Shown: positions 1 through 7,900, counted from the stretch's first letter. The stretch is DNA of 18,787 nucleotides from Rhodanobacter sp. (GCA_026193555.1 JAPHUU010000371.1:1-18787), one strand, 5' to 3'. The notes: a model not told the origin generated them from the sequence alone. Program-made: numbers and translations.

Positions 1-141
1 AATCTGGACAAGGTCGACCCGACCTGCGATCTGGACTACGTGCCGAATGTGGCCCGGCAGCTGCCGGTGCGCGCCGCACTGAGTAACTCGTTCGCCTTCG
101 GCGGACTCAACGCGGTGCTGGCGCTGAAACGCGCACCGTAG
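1..141 (+). CDS. beta-ketoacyl-ACP synthase (FabF-like), C-terminal fragment
   Basis: Only the last 46 codons are inside the window; the gene enters from the left edge in frame 1 and stops at TAG 139-141. The visible end contains the C-terminal signature of KAS I/II condensing enzymes, a run reading [17 protein letters not shown], where the NSFGFGG-type loop closes the active site near the catalytic histidines (which lie outside). These enzymes extend acyl-ACP chains by decarboxylating Claisen condensation with malonyl-ACP. The sequence shows the family but not whether it is the housekeeping FabF or a KAS from a polyene/resorcinol-type pathway. It converges on an aminotransferase, with a shared terminator between them. 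Confidence 0.85.
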   Translation, partial: NLDKVDPTCDLDYVPNVARQLPVRAALSNSFAFGGLNAVLALKRAP

Positions 142-164
142 CAACGAATCACCCCGCAACAGAC

Positions 165-199
165 AAAAGAACCCGGCGAGCGATCGCCGGGTTCTTTTT
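165..199. terminator. bidirectional rho-independent terminator
   Basis: Perfect 13-bp stem (167-179 with 184-196) closed by a GCGA tetraloop (GNRA type), followed on the plus strand by a T run at 195-199 and preceded by A-rich sequence at 165-168 that becomes a T-rich tail on the minus strand. It sits between the convergent ketoacyl synthase (stop at 141) and the aminotransferase (stop at 225), so it can end transcripts from both sides. Confidence 0.9.
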
Positions 200-224
200 G
201 CGTGATCACCACGCGTGACCAACA

Positions 225-1625
225 TCAGCCCTTCTTGGCTTTGGTCAGCAACTGGTCCAGCAGGGAGATGGCAAGGTCGATTTCTTCATGCGTGATGTCC
301 AGCGACGGCGCGAACGTGATCACGTTCTTGTACCAGCCTCCAACGTCCAGCACGAGGCCAATCTTCTTGCCGTTGTGCTCCAGATCGCCGGCCAGGCCGA
401 TGTCGACCATCGTGTCCAGCAGTGCCTTGTTCGGCGTGAAGCCATCCTCGGTGCATATCTCCGCGCGCAGCGCCAAGCCGAGGCCGTCGACGTCGCCGAT
501 TTCCTTGTGCCGTTTCTGCAGGTCGCGCAAGCCCTCGAGGAAATGCGCGCCCTTCAATGGCACGGTGCGCTCGTAGTCCAGCTCGTAACCCATCTTGATC
601 ACTTCCAGGCCCAGCGCGGTGCCCAGCGGGTTGGAGTTGAACGTGCTGTGGGTGGAACCCGGCGGGAAGATCGTCGGGTTGATCAGTTCCTCGCGCGCCC
701 ACAGGCCGGACAGCGGATTCAGGCCGTTGGTCAGCGCCTTGCCGAACACCACGATGTCCGGGGTCACGCCGAAATGCTCGATCGACCACAGCTTGCCGGT
801 GCGCCAGAAGCCCATCTGGATCTCGTCGGACACCATCAGGATGCCGTACTGGTCGAGCACCTTCTTCAGGCCCTTGAAGAAGCCCATCGGCGGAATCACG
901 TAGCCGCCGGTGCCCTGGATCGGCTCGACGTAGAACGCGGCGTACTCGCACTGATTCGTCTTCGGATCCCACACACCGTTGTATTCGGTCTCGAACAGGC
1001 GTGCGAACTGGTTCACGCAGCTGTCCGAATACTCCTCCGCCGTCATGCCCTTCGGGCGGCGGAACGGGTACGGGAACGGCATGAACATCGCACGCTCGCC
1101 GAAATGCCCGAAGCGGCGGCGGTAGCGGTAGCTGGAGGTGATCGATGAAGCACCCAGGGTACGGCCGTGGTAACCGCCCTCGAACGCGAACATCAGGCTC
1201 TTGCCATTGCTGGCGTTGCGCACGATCTTCAGCGAATCCTCGATCGCCTGCGCACCGCCCACGTTGAAGTGCACGCGACCGTCGAGACCGAACTTCTTCT
1301 TCGCATCCAGCGCCACCGTCTTGGCCAGCTCGATGCGGGTCTGGTGCAGGTACTGGCTGGCCACCTGCGGCAGGCGATCGATCTGTTCTTTCAGCACGTT
1401 GTTGAGGCGCTGGTTGCCGTAGCCGAAGTTGACCGCCGAGTACCACATCTGCAGATCGAGGAACGGTGTGCCAGCGGTGTCGAACATGTAGCTGCCTTCA
1501 CCGTGACGAAAAATCTTCGGCGGGTCCACGTAATGCACGGTGTCGCCAAAGGAACTGTATTTGGCCTCATCGGCGAGCAGTTGCGCGTCGTCGATGAAGC
1601 CGGCGGCGGTCTTGTCGATTTTCAT
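225..1625 (-). CDS. class III PLP-dependent aminotransferase
   Basis: 466 aa, the usual length for the ornithine/GABA/diaminobutyrate aminotransferase family (fold type I). Visible motifs: the phosphate-binding region NVGGAQAIEDSLK (about 121-133), EGGYHGRT (149-156), the cofactor-ring aspartate in VSDEIQMGF (Asp267), and the Schiff-base lysine in VFGKALTNG (Lys296). The GGAQA stretch replaces the more common SGAEA, so substrate preference may differ from GABA transaminase. It lies 48 bp downstream of the HAD phosphatase on the same strand, so the two probably share a transcript. No strong Shine-Dalgarno is seen; the start was chosen because it is the first Met of a continuous family-like N-terminus. 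The amino donor and acceptor cannot be told from the sequence. Confidence 0.9.
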   Translation of the reverse strand: MKIDKTAAGFIDDAQLLADEAKYSSFGDTVHYVDPPKIFRHGEGSYMFDTAGTPFLDLQMWYSAVNFGYGNQRLNNVLKEQIDRLPQVASQYLHQTRIELAKTVALDAKKKFGLDGRVHFNVGGAQAIEDSLKIVRNASNGKSLMFAFEGGYHGRTLGASSITSSYRYRRRFGHFGERAMFMPFPYPFRRPKGMTAEEYSDSCVNQFARLFETEYNGVWDPKTNQCEYAAFYVEPIQGTGGYVIPPMGFFKGLKKVLDQYGILMVSDEIQMGFWRTGKLWSIEHFGVTPDIVVFGKALTNGLNPLSGLWAREELINPTIFPPGSTHSTFNSNPLGTALGLEVIKMGYELDYERTVPLKGAHFLEGLRDLQKRHKEIGDVDGLGLALRAEICTEDGFTPNKALLDTMVDIGLAGDLEHNGKKIGLVLDVGGWYKNVITFAPSLDITHEEIDLAISLLDQLLTKAKKG

Positions 1626-1673
1626 GTATTGATCCGGGAAGGGGAATTCGAAACTGGGATTCGATATGCCGGC

Positions 1674-2375
1674 TCAGGCTGCGGCGGTGGCTGGCTCGCG
1701 CTGTGCGTGGCTGGTCAGGCTGCCGTCGAGCAGCTTGGGCAGGAACTCGAGTGCATCCTCGAAGCCGGTGATCGGCACGTAGTCGATGCCGGTGGTGCGG
1801 CAATGCTCGATCAGGCGATGCTTGGCGAACACGAAATCGACGCGGTCGGCCGCGCAGAAATCCGAGGCACCATCACCGATCAGCAGCGTCCGGCTGCCCG
1901 TCGCACGGGCCTGTGTCACGCAGGCGCACTTGCAGGTACCGCTGCGGCAGCCCTCGGCCTGGAACGGCGAGGTCAGCTGCCACTGCTTCGGCGGCTCGGC
2001 CGGTGCCAGATGGTTGGCGGCCAGCGGCAGGTCGTCCAGCCCGTAGCGGCCGAGAATCTGGTGGATCGCATAATCGAGCCCGTCGCTGACCACGCGGATC
2101 GGCACATTGAGCTCGCGTGCCTTGGCCACGAAACCCGGAAACGCATGATCGATCCACAGCCCGGCCAGATGGGTGTCCAGCTCGGCGCGGGTCATCTTGA
2201 GCAGGTCGACCTGCCCGGTCATGCATTCGCGCGAACCGATGCGGCCGGCACGCCAGTCCTGCTCAAGCACTTCCCAACCCGGACGGCCGAAGCGGTCCAG
2301 CAGCGAGTCGATCACGTCCTCGACGGAAATGGTGCCGTCGAAATCGCACAGGATGGTCCAGCCAGACAGGGACAT
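1674..2375 (-). CDS. MtnX-like HAD-IB family phosphatase
   Basis: 233 aa from the ATG at 2375. HAD motifs are clear: motif I DFDGT (11-15; nucleophile Asp11, acid/base Asp13), motif II VVSDG (95-99) and motif IV GDGASD (167-172) for Mg2+ binding. Between them is a cysteine cluster, Cys143, 148, 150 and 152, in the place where MtnX-type enzymes carry a C-x-x-C-like element, possibly a Zn site. MtnX dephosphorylates 2-hydroxy-3-keto-5-methylthiopentenyl-1-phosphate in methionine salvage. No salvage genes are nearby, so the true substrate is open. The ORF runs open far upstream of 2375, but that part lacks any HAD-like sequence. Probably first gene of a unit with the aminotransferase. Confidence 0.82.
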   Translation of the reverse strand: MSLSGWTILCDFDGTISVEDVIDSLLDRFGRPGWEVLEQDWRAGRIGSRECMTGQVDLLKMTRAELDTHLAGLWIDHAFPGFVAKARELNVPIRVVSDGLDYAIHQILGRYGLDDLPLAANHLAPAEPPKQWQLTSPFQAEGCRSGTCKCACVTQARATGSRTLLIGDGASDFCAADRVDFVFAKHRLIEHCRTTGIDYVPITGFEDALEFLPKLLDGSLTSHAQREPATAAA

Positions 2376-2503
2376 CGGTAGTTCACTCAGCCAACAATGC
2401 GCACAGGGTAGAAAAGATGTCTTTCGGCGCCCTTTCCCGTTTCCCAATGGATGCTGAGCGACCGCGCGCAGCGCGCGCGACCCCCCCCCCATGCTGCGTA
2501 CCC

Positions 2504-2880
2504 ATGAGCCGCCTGCTGCCCCCCCGTGAGCCGATGTCATCGCTGGTCCATCGCGTCCAGCTGCCTGCGGCCGGCCTGCTGCAGCATTGGATCGAACTGA
2601 ACTGGCAGGCGATGAACGCGCCCGCGATGAACCGCTTTTCGGCATCAACCCGAGCCGGGCCACCGCGCTCAACGTGGCGGCGTGGCATCCCGGCGTCGGC
2701 AGCCAGCTGGTCACGGCTGAGTACGATCTGTTCCTTGCCACCGGCAAATGCACCGGCTTCGCGCTGGCGCTGGTCTACGAGCGACCGCTTGGCGCGGCCG
2801 GCAGCAGCCCGCTGGTGAGGAGTTTCGGCTCGTCTACCCAATTGTCCGAATCACTGGCGTTCGTGCATCACCTGCAACAG
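2504..2880 (+). pseudogene. decayed or frameshifted conserved gene, family not recognised
   Basis: The 511-bp gap between the HAD gene and the Rieske gene has no intact gene, but a plus-strand coding signal moves through three frames. From ATG 2504, frame 2 reads a coding-like stretch (AAGLLQHWIELNWQAMN) with G/C at most third positions. Near 2630, at CGCTTTTC, the signal passes to frame 1 (LFGINPSRATALNVAAWHPG, then AEYDLFLATGKCTGFALAL). Near 2790 it passes to frame 3 (EEFRLVYPIVRITG). Both passages are explained by loss of one base. No ribosome-binding site is visible before 2504. I do not recognise the family. Alternatives are sequencing indels in a live gene, or chance open frames in GC-rich DNA. 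Confidence 0.38.
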
Positions 2881-2886
2881 GCGCGG

Positions 2887-3201
2887 TCAGCGGTCATCCC
2901 GTGTCCAGATCACCCCATCTTCTTCGCGCACCGGGAAACTTGCGATCGGCTCGTACGCAGGCGGCTTGGTGACCGCGCCGCTGCGCAGATCGAAACGCGC
3001 GCCATGACGCGGACACTCCACTTCGAAGCCGAATACTTCGCCACCGGCCAAGTCACCTCCATCGTGGCTGCAGGTGTCCTCTATCGCATACAACGCGCCA
3101 TCAATGTTGTACACCGCGATCGGCGTATCGCCGTCCCACACGACCTTGAACTCACCGGGCAACAGCTCGCTGCGGCTGCCGACTCTGGTCCAGTCGTTCA
3201 T
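2887..3201 (-). CDS. Rieske [2Fe-2S] ferredoxin-like protein
   Basis: 104 aa, the size of small soluble Rieske ferredoxins (NirD-like or non-heme oxygenase ferredoxin subunits). Cluster ligands are visible as C44-S-H46 and C63-P-R-H66, giving the C-x-H...C-x2-H pattern; the second loop reads CPRHGARFDLRSG. It has no signal peptide or membrane anchor, so it is cytoplasmic. It probably passes electrons to a partner not encoded next to it. Its ATG overlaps the TGA of the upstream acetyltransferase by four bases (3198-3201), so translation is likely coupled. In Xanthomonads a GNAT/Rieske pair is often near the suf Fe-S assembly genes, but none are in this window. Confidence 0.9.
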   Translation of the reverse strand: MNDWTRVGSRSELLPGEFKVVWDGDTPIAVYNIDGALYAIEDTCSHDGGDLAGGEVFGFEVECPRHGARFDLRSGAVTKPPAYEPIASFPVREEDGVIWTRDDR

Positions 3202-3746
3202 GCCGCCACTCCGGCCAGCGGCTTGACCAGCACCTCGAAGCGCAGGTCATCGCGCAGCGGAATGCCGAAACGCTCGTCGCCATAGGGAAAGGGCTGATAT
3301 TCACCGCTGCGCCGGTAACCCCGACGCTCGTACCAGGCAATCAGTTCGACGCGCTGCTCGATCACGGTCATCCGCATCGTGCGGCACCGCCACTGCTCGC
3401 GTGCGGTCCGTTCGGCTTCGGCCAGCACCGTCTTGCCAAGACCGCCACCCTGCTTGCCCGGTGCCACCGAGAACATGCCGAAGTAACAGACATCTCCCTG
3501 CCTCTCGATCTGGCAGCAGGCGATCAGTGCCCCATCTTGCTCAACCAGCAGCACGCGACTGTCGGGCTTGCCAATGATCTGCAGCACGCCTTCGGCGTCG
3601 ATGCGCTGGCCATCCAGCAGATCGGCCTCGGTGGTCCAGCCGGTACGGCTGGCGTCACCACGATAGGTACCCTGCACCAGGGCGACGATGGCGGGCATGT
3701 CAGCGGCATTGGCGGCGCGGAAAGAGAGCGTATCGGCGTTATGCAT
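3198..3746 (-). CDS. GNAT family N-acetyltransferase
   Basis: 182 aa. The acetyl-CoA pyrophosphate-binding motif A is clear (MFSVAPGKQGGGLGKTVLAEAE, around residues 95-116), with the Q/R-x-x-G-x-G/A pattern, and motif B follows as IAWYERRGYRRSGEYQPF. It would transfer an acetyl group from acetyl-CoA to an amine; the acceptor is unknown. The gene is the upstream partner of the Rieske ferredoxin and shares an ATGA overlap with it. No obvious Shine-Dalgarno precedes the ATG at 3746, but the residues after it are family-like. A hairpin separates it from the amidase upstream, so it is probably a new transcription unit. Confidence 0.88.
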   Translation of the reverse strand: MHNADTLSFRAANAADMPAIVALVQGTYRGDASRTGWTTEADLLDGQRIDAEGVLQIIGKPDSRVLLVEQDGALIACCQIERQGDVCYFGMFSVAPGKQGGGLGKTVLAEAERTAREQWRCRTMRMTVIEQRVELIAWYERRGYRRSGEYQPFPYGDERFGIPLRDDLRFEVLVKPLAGVAA

Positions 3747-3791
3747 CGAACCGTGTAGTCAACGTGGAAAAGGATCGCAATGATACTGGCG

Positions 3792-3819
3792 CGCCCGGCC
3801 GAAACCGACGCGCCGGGCG
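3792..3819 (-). terminator. possible terminator of the amidase gene
   Basis: Inverted repeat of seven GC-rich base pairs (3792-3798 with 3813-3819) and a 14-base loop, 12 bases downstream of the amidase stop codon. The minus-strand sequence after it is only moderately T-rich, so termination efficiency is uncertain. Confidence 0.35.
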
Positions 3820-3830
3820 AATGACGATGC

Positions 3831-5630
3831 TCAGAAGCCCGGCGGTCGCTCGTTCGCCACACCCATCTCGCGCTCCAGTGCCAGACCGGCGCGGGCGATC
3901 GTGCCTTCCTCGAACAGGCGCCCGATCAGGGTCACCCCGTACGGCACCCGGCGTGGCGGCGAGAAGGTTGGCACCGGATGCTGCGGATCGGGAGCCCAGT
4001 CGCTGCGCGCCTGTGCCACCTCCACGAAACCGGTGCGCAAAGTCAGCGACGGCTGGCCGGTGTTATTTGTGATCACCAGCATCTCCTCGCGCAACGACGG
4101 CACCAGCAGGAGATCCACCTTGGACATCAGCTGCGCCATCTCCACGGCAACCTTGCGCCGCAGGCGGTCGGCCTGGACAAAATCCACGGCCGACAGGAAC
4201 CGCGCCTCACGGAACAGATTGGGCCACGCGTCGGGCACCTGCATGGTGAGCTCGTCGGCCTTGCCGCTCAAGGTGAGTTCCTCGAACGCCGCCGCGGCCT
4301 CGGCGAACAGGATCAGGTTGAGCGAATCGTACGGCCAGTCGGGAATCGAGACCTCCGTCGGCACCATCCCCAACCGGTGCATCGCGTCCAGTGAGGCACG
4401 ATCGACATCGGTCGCTGGCGCCTCCTTCATCCAGCCGGGGAAGTAACCCACCCTGAGGCCCTTCACCGAGGCGCCGGCATCGAAGTCGAGGCGGCTCGGC
4501 AGGCTGGCGACGTCGCCGATGTCGGGCCCGCTTATCGCCTTCAGCACCAGCATCGTGTCCTCGACCGAGCGCGCCATGGGTCCCAGCTTGTCCAGCGTCC
4601 AGCACAGCGTCATCGCACCAGTACGTGGCACCCTGCCATAGGTCGGGCGCAATCCGGTAACGCCGCAGCGCATCGACGGGCTGACGATGCTGCCCCCGGT
4701 TTCACTGCCGATGGCAAAGCCGACCAGGCCGGCCGCGGTAGCGGCGGCAGGGCCTGCACTGGAACCGGAGGAGCCTTCCTGCAGCAGCCACGGGTTCATG
4801 GTCTGGCCACCGAACCAGATGTCGTTGAGCGCCAGCGCGCCCATGCTGAGCTTGGCCAGCAGCACCGCACCGGCTTCGTTGAGGCGCTTGACCACCGCCG
4901 CGTCCTCACCCGGAACACGGTTGCGGAACGGCTCGGCGCCGTAGGTGGTGCGGATGCCAGCGGTATCCAGCAGATCCTTGCCACCCCAGGGAATGCCGTG
5001 CAGCGGACCGCGGTACTTGCCTGCGGCGATCTCGCGATCAGCCTGGGCGGCCTGCTTCAGCGCGTGCTCTTCCAACAGCGTGATGATGCACCGCAACTTG
5101 GGATCGAAACGCTTGATGCGCGCGATATAGATACGCGTGAGCCGGGTCGAGGTGAGCTTGTGCGTGCGGATCCAGTGTGCGAGATGGGTCACCGGTGAAA
5201 ACGCAATGTCCTCGTCTTTCGCCGGAAGCGGCCCGGGATCGCGCTGACTGGCAATGAAGCGGTCATGCACCGGACCCGCCGCATGACCTGGCAGGATCGG
5301 ATCCCATACCGTGGCCGGAGCCAGGCCTTCCTCGAGCGCGATCTTGCGCGGCCCGGTGCGCCGTTCAAGCATGCCGGCCATCGAGGTACGCCAGTTTGCC
5401 GCCGCCATCTCGCGCTGGGCTGCGGTCAGGGTCACTTGCTCGAGCTTCTCGGCTTCCGCAAAGGTGGTCGGGGTGACCTCCGGCCCCACAGCGGGCGTGG
5501 TATTGAAGGCACCAGGCGCGCCCGGTGGCGGCTTCACGTCATCGCGGCCTCTGGCCTCTATGCGGGAAGCTACCGCAAGGCCCAGCAAGCCAAGCGGAGC
5601 GTGGGTGATGAACTCTCGACGTGTCTTCAT
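3831..5630 (-). CDS. Tat-exported amidase-signature family hydrolase
   Basis: 599 aa from ATG 5630, chosen because GAGGT lies eight bases upstream; an in-frame ATG at 5663 has no such site. The N-terminus MKTRREFITHAPLGLLGLAV is a twin-arginine signal, so the enzyme is likely folded in the cytoplasm and exported to the periplasm. The amidase core carries the Ser-cisSer-Lys triad: Lys218 in GIPWGGKDLLDT, cis-Ser about 290 in GSSGSSAGPAAATAAG, and nucleophile Ser314 in SETGGSIVSPS, 24 residues later as in the family. About 150 residues precede the core, longer than in housekeeping amidases such as GatA, and gatCB are absent, so this is not a tRNA amidotransferase subunit. The amide or peptide substrate is unknown. 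Confidence 0.9.
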   Translation of the reverse strand: MKTRREFITHAPLGLLGLAVASRIEARGRDDVKPPPGAPGAFNTTPAVGPEVTPTTFAEAEKLEQVTLTAAQREMAAANWRTSMAGMLERRTGPRKIALEEGLAPATVWDPILPGHAAGPVHDRFIASQRDPGPLPAKDEDIAFSPVTHLAHWIRTHKLTSTRLTRIYIARIKRFDPKLRCIITLLEEHALKQAAQADREIAAGKYRGPLHGIPWGGKDLLDTAGIRTTYGAEPFRNRVPGEDAAVVKRLNEAGAVLLAKLSMGALALNDIWFGGQTMNPWLLQEGSSGSSAGPAAATAAGLVGFAIGSETGGSIVSPSMRCGVTGLRPTYGRVPRTGAMTLCWTLDKLGPMARSVEDTMLVLKAISGPDIGDVASLPSRLDFDAGASVKGLRVGYFPGWMKEAPATDVDRASLDAMHRLGMVPTEVSIPDWPYDSLNLILFAEAAAAFEELTLSGKADELTMQVPDAWPNLFREARFLSAVDFVQADRLRRKVAVEMAQLMSKVDLLLVPSLREEMLVITNNTGQPSLTLRTGFVEVAQARSDWAPDPQHPVPTFSPPRRVPYGVTLIGRLFEEGTIARAGLALEREMGVANERPPGF

Positions 5631-5825
5631 GGTGTACCTCGTTGTTGATCGGCGCCAGGGCATGCGTGCTCACCCAGCATGGTACCGGGCAATTCGCCTG
5701 CCCAAAGTGCCTCTTTGATGACGACGCCCCACTCTGCTTCGGCGATATCAAAATCCGACGCCATGGCAGCGAGCATAGCCTGTTCGGCGGCATGGATGCC
5801 GGCGGCTTGAGTCCTCCAGCCGTCG

Positions 5826-6914
5826 TCAGCCGGCCCCCTCGGTTCGTGACGCGTGCTCGAACCACGGCTCGGTGCGACGCACGATGCGCACGATCGACAG
5901 CATCACTGGCACCTCGACCAGCACCCCGACCACAGTCGCCAGCGCGGCGCCCGAACGCAGCCCGAACAGGCTGATCGCCGCAGCCACTGCCAGCTCAAAA
6001 AAATTGCTGGCACCAATCAGCGCAGCCGGCCCGGCCACGCAGTGCGGCACCTTCAGCCAGCGGCTGAGACCGTAGGCGATCCCGGCGTTGAGATAGACCT
6101 GGATGATGATCGGCACCGCCAGCATGGCGATTACCAGCGGCTGCGCCAGGATCGCCTCGCCCTGGAAGCCAAACAGCAGCACCAGGGTGGCCAGCAACGC
6201 ACCGGTCGACCACGGATCGATGCGTGTGAGCACGCGATCCAGTGCCGCCTGCCCCCTGCGAAGAAGATGATTCCGCCATAACTGGGCAACCACCACTGGC
6301 AGCAGGATGTACAGCAGCACCGACAGCAGCAGCGTGCCCCATGGCACCTGGATCGACGCCACGCCCAGCAGCAGGCCCACGATCGGGGCGAAGGCGACCA
6401 CCATGATCGTGTCGTTCAAGGCAACCTGGGCCAGCGTGAAGTTCGGCTCGCCACCGCACAGCCGCGACCACACGAACACCATCGCGGTGCACGGTGCGGC
6501 GGCCAGCAGGATCAGCCCCGCGATATAGGAGTCCTGCTGTTCCAGCGGCAGCCACGCCGTGAACACGTGGCGGATGAACAGCCAGCCAAGCAGCGCCATC
6601 GAAAACGGCTTGATCGCCCAGTTCACCAGCAGCGTGATGCCGATGCCGCGCACCTGACGACGCACGCCGGCCATCTGGGCGAAATCCACCTTCAGCAGCA
6701 TCGGCACGATCATCAGCCAGACCAGCGCCGCCACCGGCAGGTTGATCTGCTGTACCTCGGCGCCAGCAAGCATCGAGAACACCCCCGGCAACAGCTGTCC
6801 CAGTGCAATGCCGGTGACGATGCACAGCGCCACCCATACGCTGAGGTAGCGGGCGAAGAAACCGATCTGCGGCAGCACTACCGGCACCGCCCCGGCGGCC
6901 AGTTCAGCGCCCAT
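5826..6914 (-). CDS. acr3: ACR3 family arsenite efflux permease
   Basis: 362 aa with about ten hydrophobic segments, typical of the BART-superfamily ACR3 carrier in the inner membrane. Family marks are the conserved cysteine in AAAPCTAMVFVW (Cys142), needed for As(III) transport in studied members, the LNDTIM segment and ASNFFELAVA with its conserved Glu. It exports arsenite using the proton motive force. The start at 6914 is preferred over 6941 because GGGAGG sits five bases upstream. It overlaps the arsC stop by 11 bases, so it is translated with arsC as the last gene of the arsenic operon. No clear terminator is seen in the 195 bp before the amidase. Confidence 0.93.
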   Translation of the reverse strand: MGAELAAGAVPVVLPQIGFFARYLSVWVALCIVTGIALGQLLPGVFSMLAGAEVQQINLPVAALVWLMIVPMLLKVDFAQMAGVRRQVRGIGITLLVNWAIKPFSMALLGWLFIRHVFTAWLPLEQQDSYIAGLILLAAAPCTAMVFVWSRLCGGEPNFTLAQVALNDTIMVVAFAPIVGLLLGVASIQVPWGTLLLSVLLYILLPVVVAQLWRNHLLRRGQAALDRVLTRIDPWSTGALLATLVLLFGFQGEAILAQPLVIAMLAVPIIIQVYLNAGIAYGLSRWLKVPHCVAGPAALIGASNFFELAVAAAISLFGLRSGAALATVVGVLVEVPVMLSIVRIVRRTEPWFEHASRTEGAG

Positions 6915-7413
6915 CGGGGCCTCCCAGCTGGCCGATTGCACTTAGCTCCTGCTGCACGGTCAGCCGATCAAGCTTGTCCAGCGGCAACGCCAGCAGCAAC
7001 TCGATACGTTGCCGCAGCATCATCCACGCCGCCGTGAAGGCATGCCGCTGCACCTGCTCGGAGCCTTTGACGGATACGGGATCGGGCACACCCCAGTGCG
7101 CGGTGACCGGATGACCGGGCCAGACCGGACAGACCTCGCCGGCCGCGTTGTCGCAAACAGTGATCACCATATCGATCTCTGGCGCACCGGGCTCGGCGAA
7201 CTCGTCCCAGCTCTTGCTGCGCAGCGGTTCGGCATAGCCGGTCAGCAACGCCAACTCGGCCGCCATCGGCTGCACTGTGCCACTGGGAAAGCTGCCGGCG
7301 CTGAACGCCTTGAAGCGCCCCTCTCCGAGCACGTTGAGGATCGCCTCGGCCATCACACTGCGCGCCGAGTTGCCGGTGCACAGGAACAGCACGTTGTACG
7401 GTTGCGTGCGCAT
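6904..7413 (-). CDS. arsC: arsenate reductase, low-molecular-weight phosphatase type
   Basis: 169 aa from ATG 7413; ATG 7419 is an alternative, one base after the arsI stop. The 7413 start has a weak GAG six bases upstream. The P-loop CTGNSARS (Cys12 to Arg18, C-x5-R) is the nucleophile site of the LMW-PTP fold. Two further cysteines, Cys87 and Cys95 in TVCDNAAGEVCP, form the disulfide relay, with seven residues between them rather than the six of the staphylococcal enzyme. It reduces arsenate to arsenite using thioredoxin- or glutaredoxin-type reductant. The product is the substrate of the adjacent ACR3 pump. HWGVPDP is also family-typical. Confidence 0.93.
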   Translation of the reverse strand: MRTQPYNVLFLCTGNSARSVMAEAILNVLGEGRFKAFSAGSFPSGTVQPMAAELALLTGYAEPLRSKSWDEFAEPGAPEIDMVITVCDNAAGEVCPVWPGHPVTAHWGVPDPVSVKGSEQVQRHAFTAAWMMLRQRIELLLALPLDKLDRLTVQQELSAIGQLGGPDGR

Positions 7414-7420
7414 GGTCATC

Positions 7421-7900
7421 TCAGCAGCAGTTGGATTCTGGACCGCAGGCGGCGGCACGGGTCGGCGCTGTCGTGGCCGGGCCGCAGCAGCTGGCGCCCT
7501 TTTCCGCGTCGGCTTCCGTCGACGCAGCGGTGTAGGAGGTGGCTACGCCGTGGGTCCGAAAACTTTCCCAGCGCACACCTTGCGGATCTTCGGCCCAGAA
7601 CTTGTCCGAACGCGCGTAGCAACACGTCGTCTCCTGCTCCGCCAGCGCCAACGCATCCGCCTCCCGCAGGCGCTGTCCGATTGCCGACAGCTCGACATCG
7701 TCCTCGGCCTGAATGCCCAGGTGATCGAGGCCGGACGGACGGCCGCGCTGCGAGATCGCGAAATTGAGTCGCGGATCGTCCAGCATCCATTTGGCGTAAT
7801 CCGACTTGACCACACTGGGCTCCACCCCGAACAGGGTGGTGTAGAAACCGATGCTGCGGTCGAGCTGATCGACATTGACGTGGACATGGAAGCGTTTCAT
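7421..7900 (-). CDS. arsI: ArsI/CadI family metalloenzyme, probable C-As lyase
   Basis: 159 aa from ATG 7900, supported by GGAG eight bases upstream. It is a small glyoxalase/dioxygenase (VOC) fold protein. Metal-ligand candidates are His5 (or His7), His60 in LDHLGIQ and Glu112 in RWESF. The vicinal pair Cys93-Cys94 in TTCCYARSDKFW is the trivalent-arsenical site of ArsI, which uses Fe(II) and O2 to split the C-As bond of methylarsenite and give arsenite. The related CadI name covers cadmium-induced members. An additional C-terminal tail has two more Cys pairs (138-139, 158-159) and Cys152. The start overlaps the arsR stop as ATGA, and arsC begins 1-7 bases after its stop. Confidence 0.88.
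   Translation of the reverse strand: MKRFHVHVNVDQLDRSIGFYTTLFGVEPSVVKSDYAKWMLDDPRLNFAISQRGRPSGLDHLGIQAEDDVELSAIGQRLREADALALAEQETTCCYARSDKFWAEDPQGVRWESFRTHGVATSYTAASTEADAEKGASCCGPATTAPTRAAACGPESNCC

Noticed and set aside
1674..2375. Methionine salvage assignment (mtnX) for the HAD phosphatase
   Set aside because: Motifs fit the family, but no mtnA, mtnB, mtnW or mtnD is nearby, so the specific role is not supported.
1167..2381. 404-codon plus-strand open frame over the aminotransferase and HAD genes
   Set aside because: It crosses two well-supported genes on the other strand and reads as low-complexity GC-rich shadow protein.
3831..5630. GatA subunit of aspartyl/glutamyl-tRNA amidotransferase
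   Set aside because: A Tat signal, the extra N-terminal length and absence of gatC/gatB argue against it.
5788..5801. CGGCAT-GG-ATGCCG hairpin as acr3 terminator
   Set aside because: The two-base loop is too tight and no T run follows on the minus strand.
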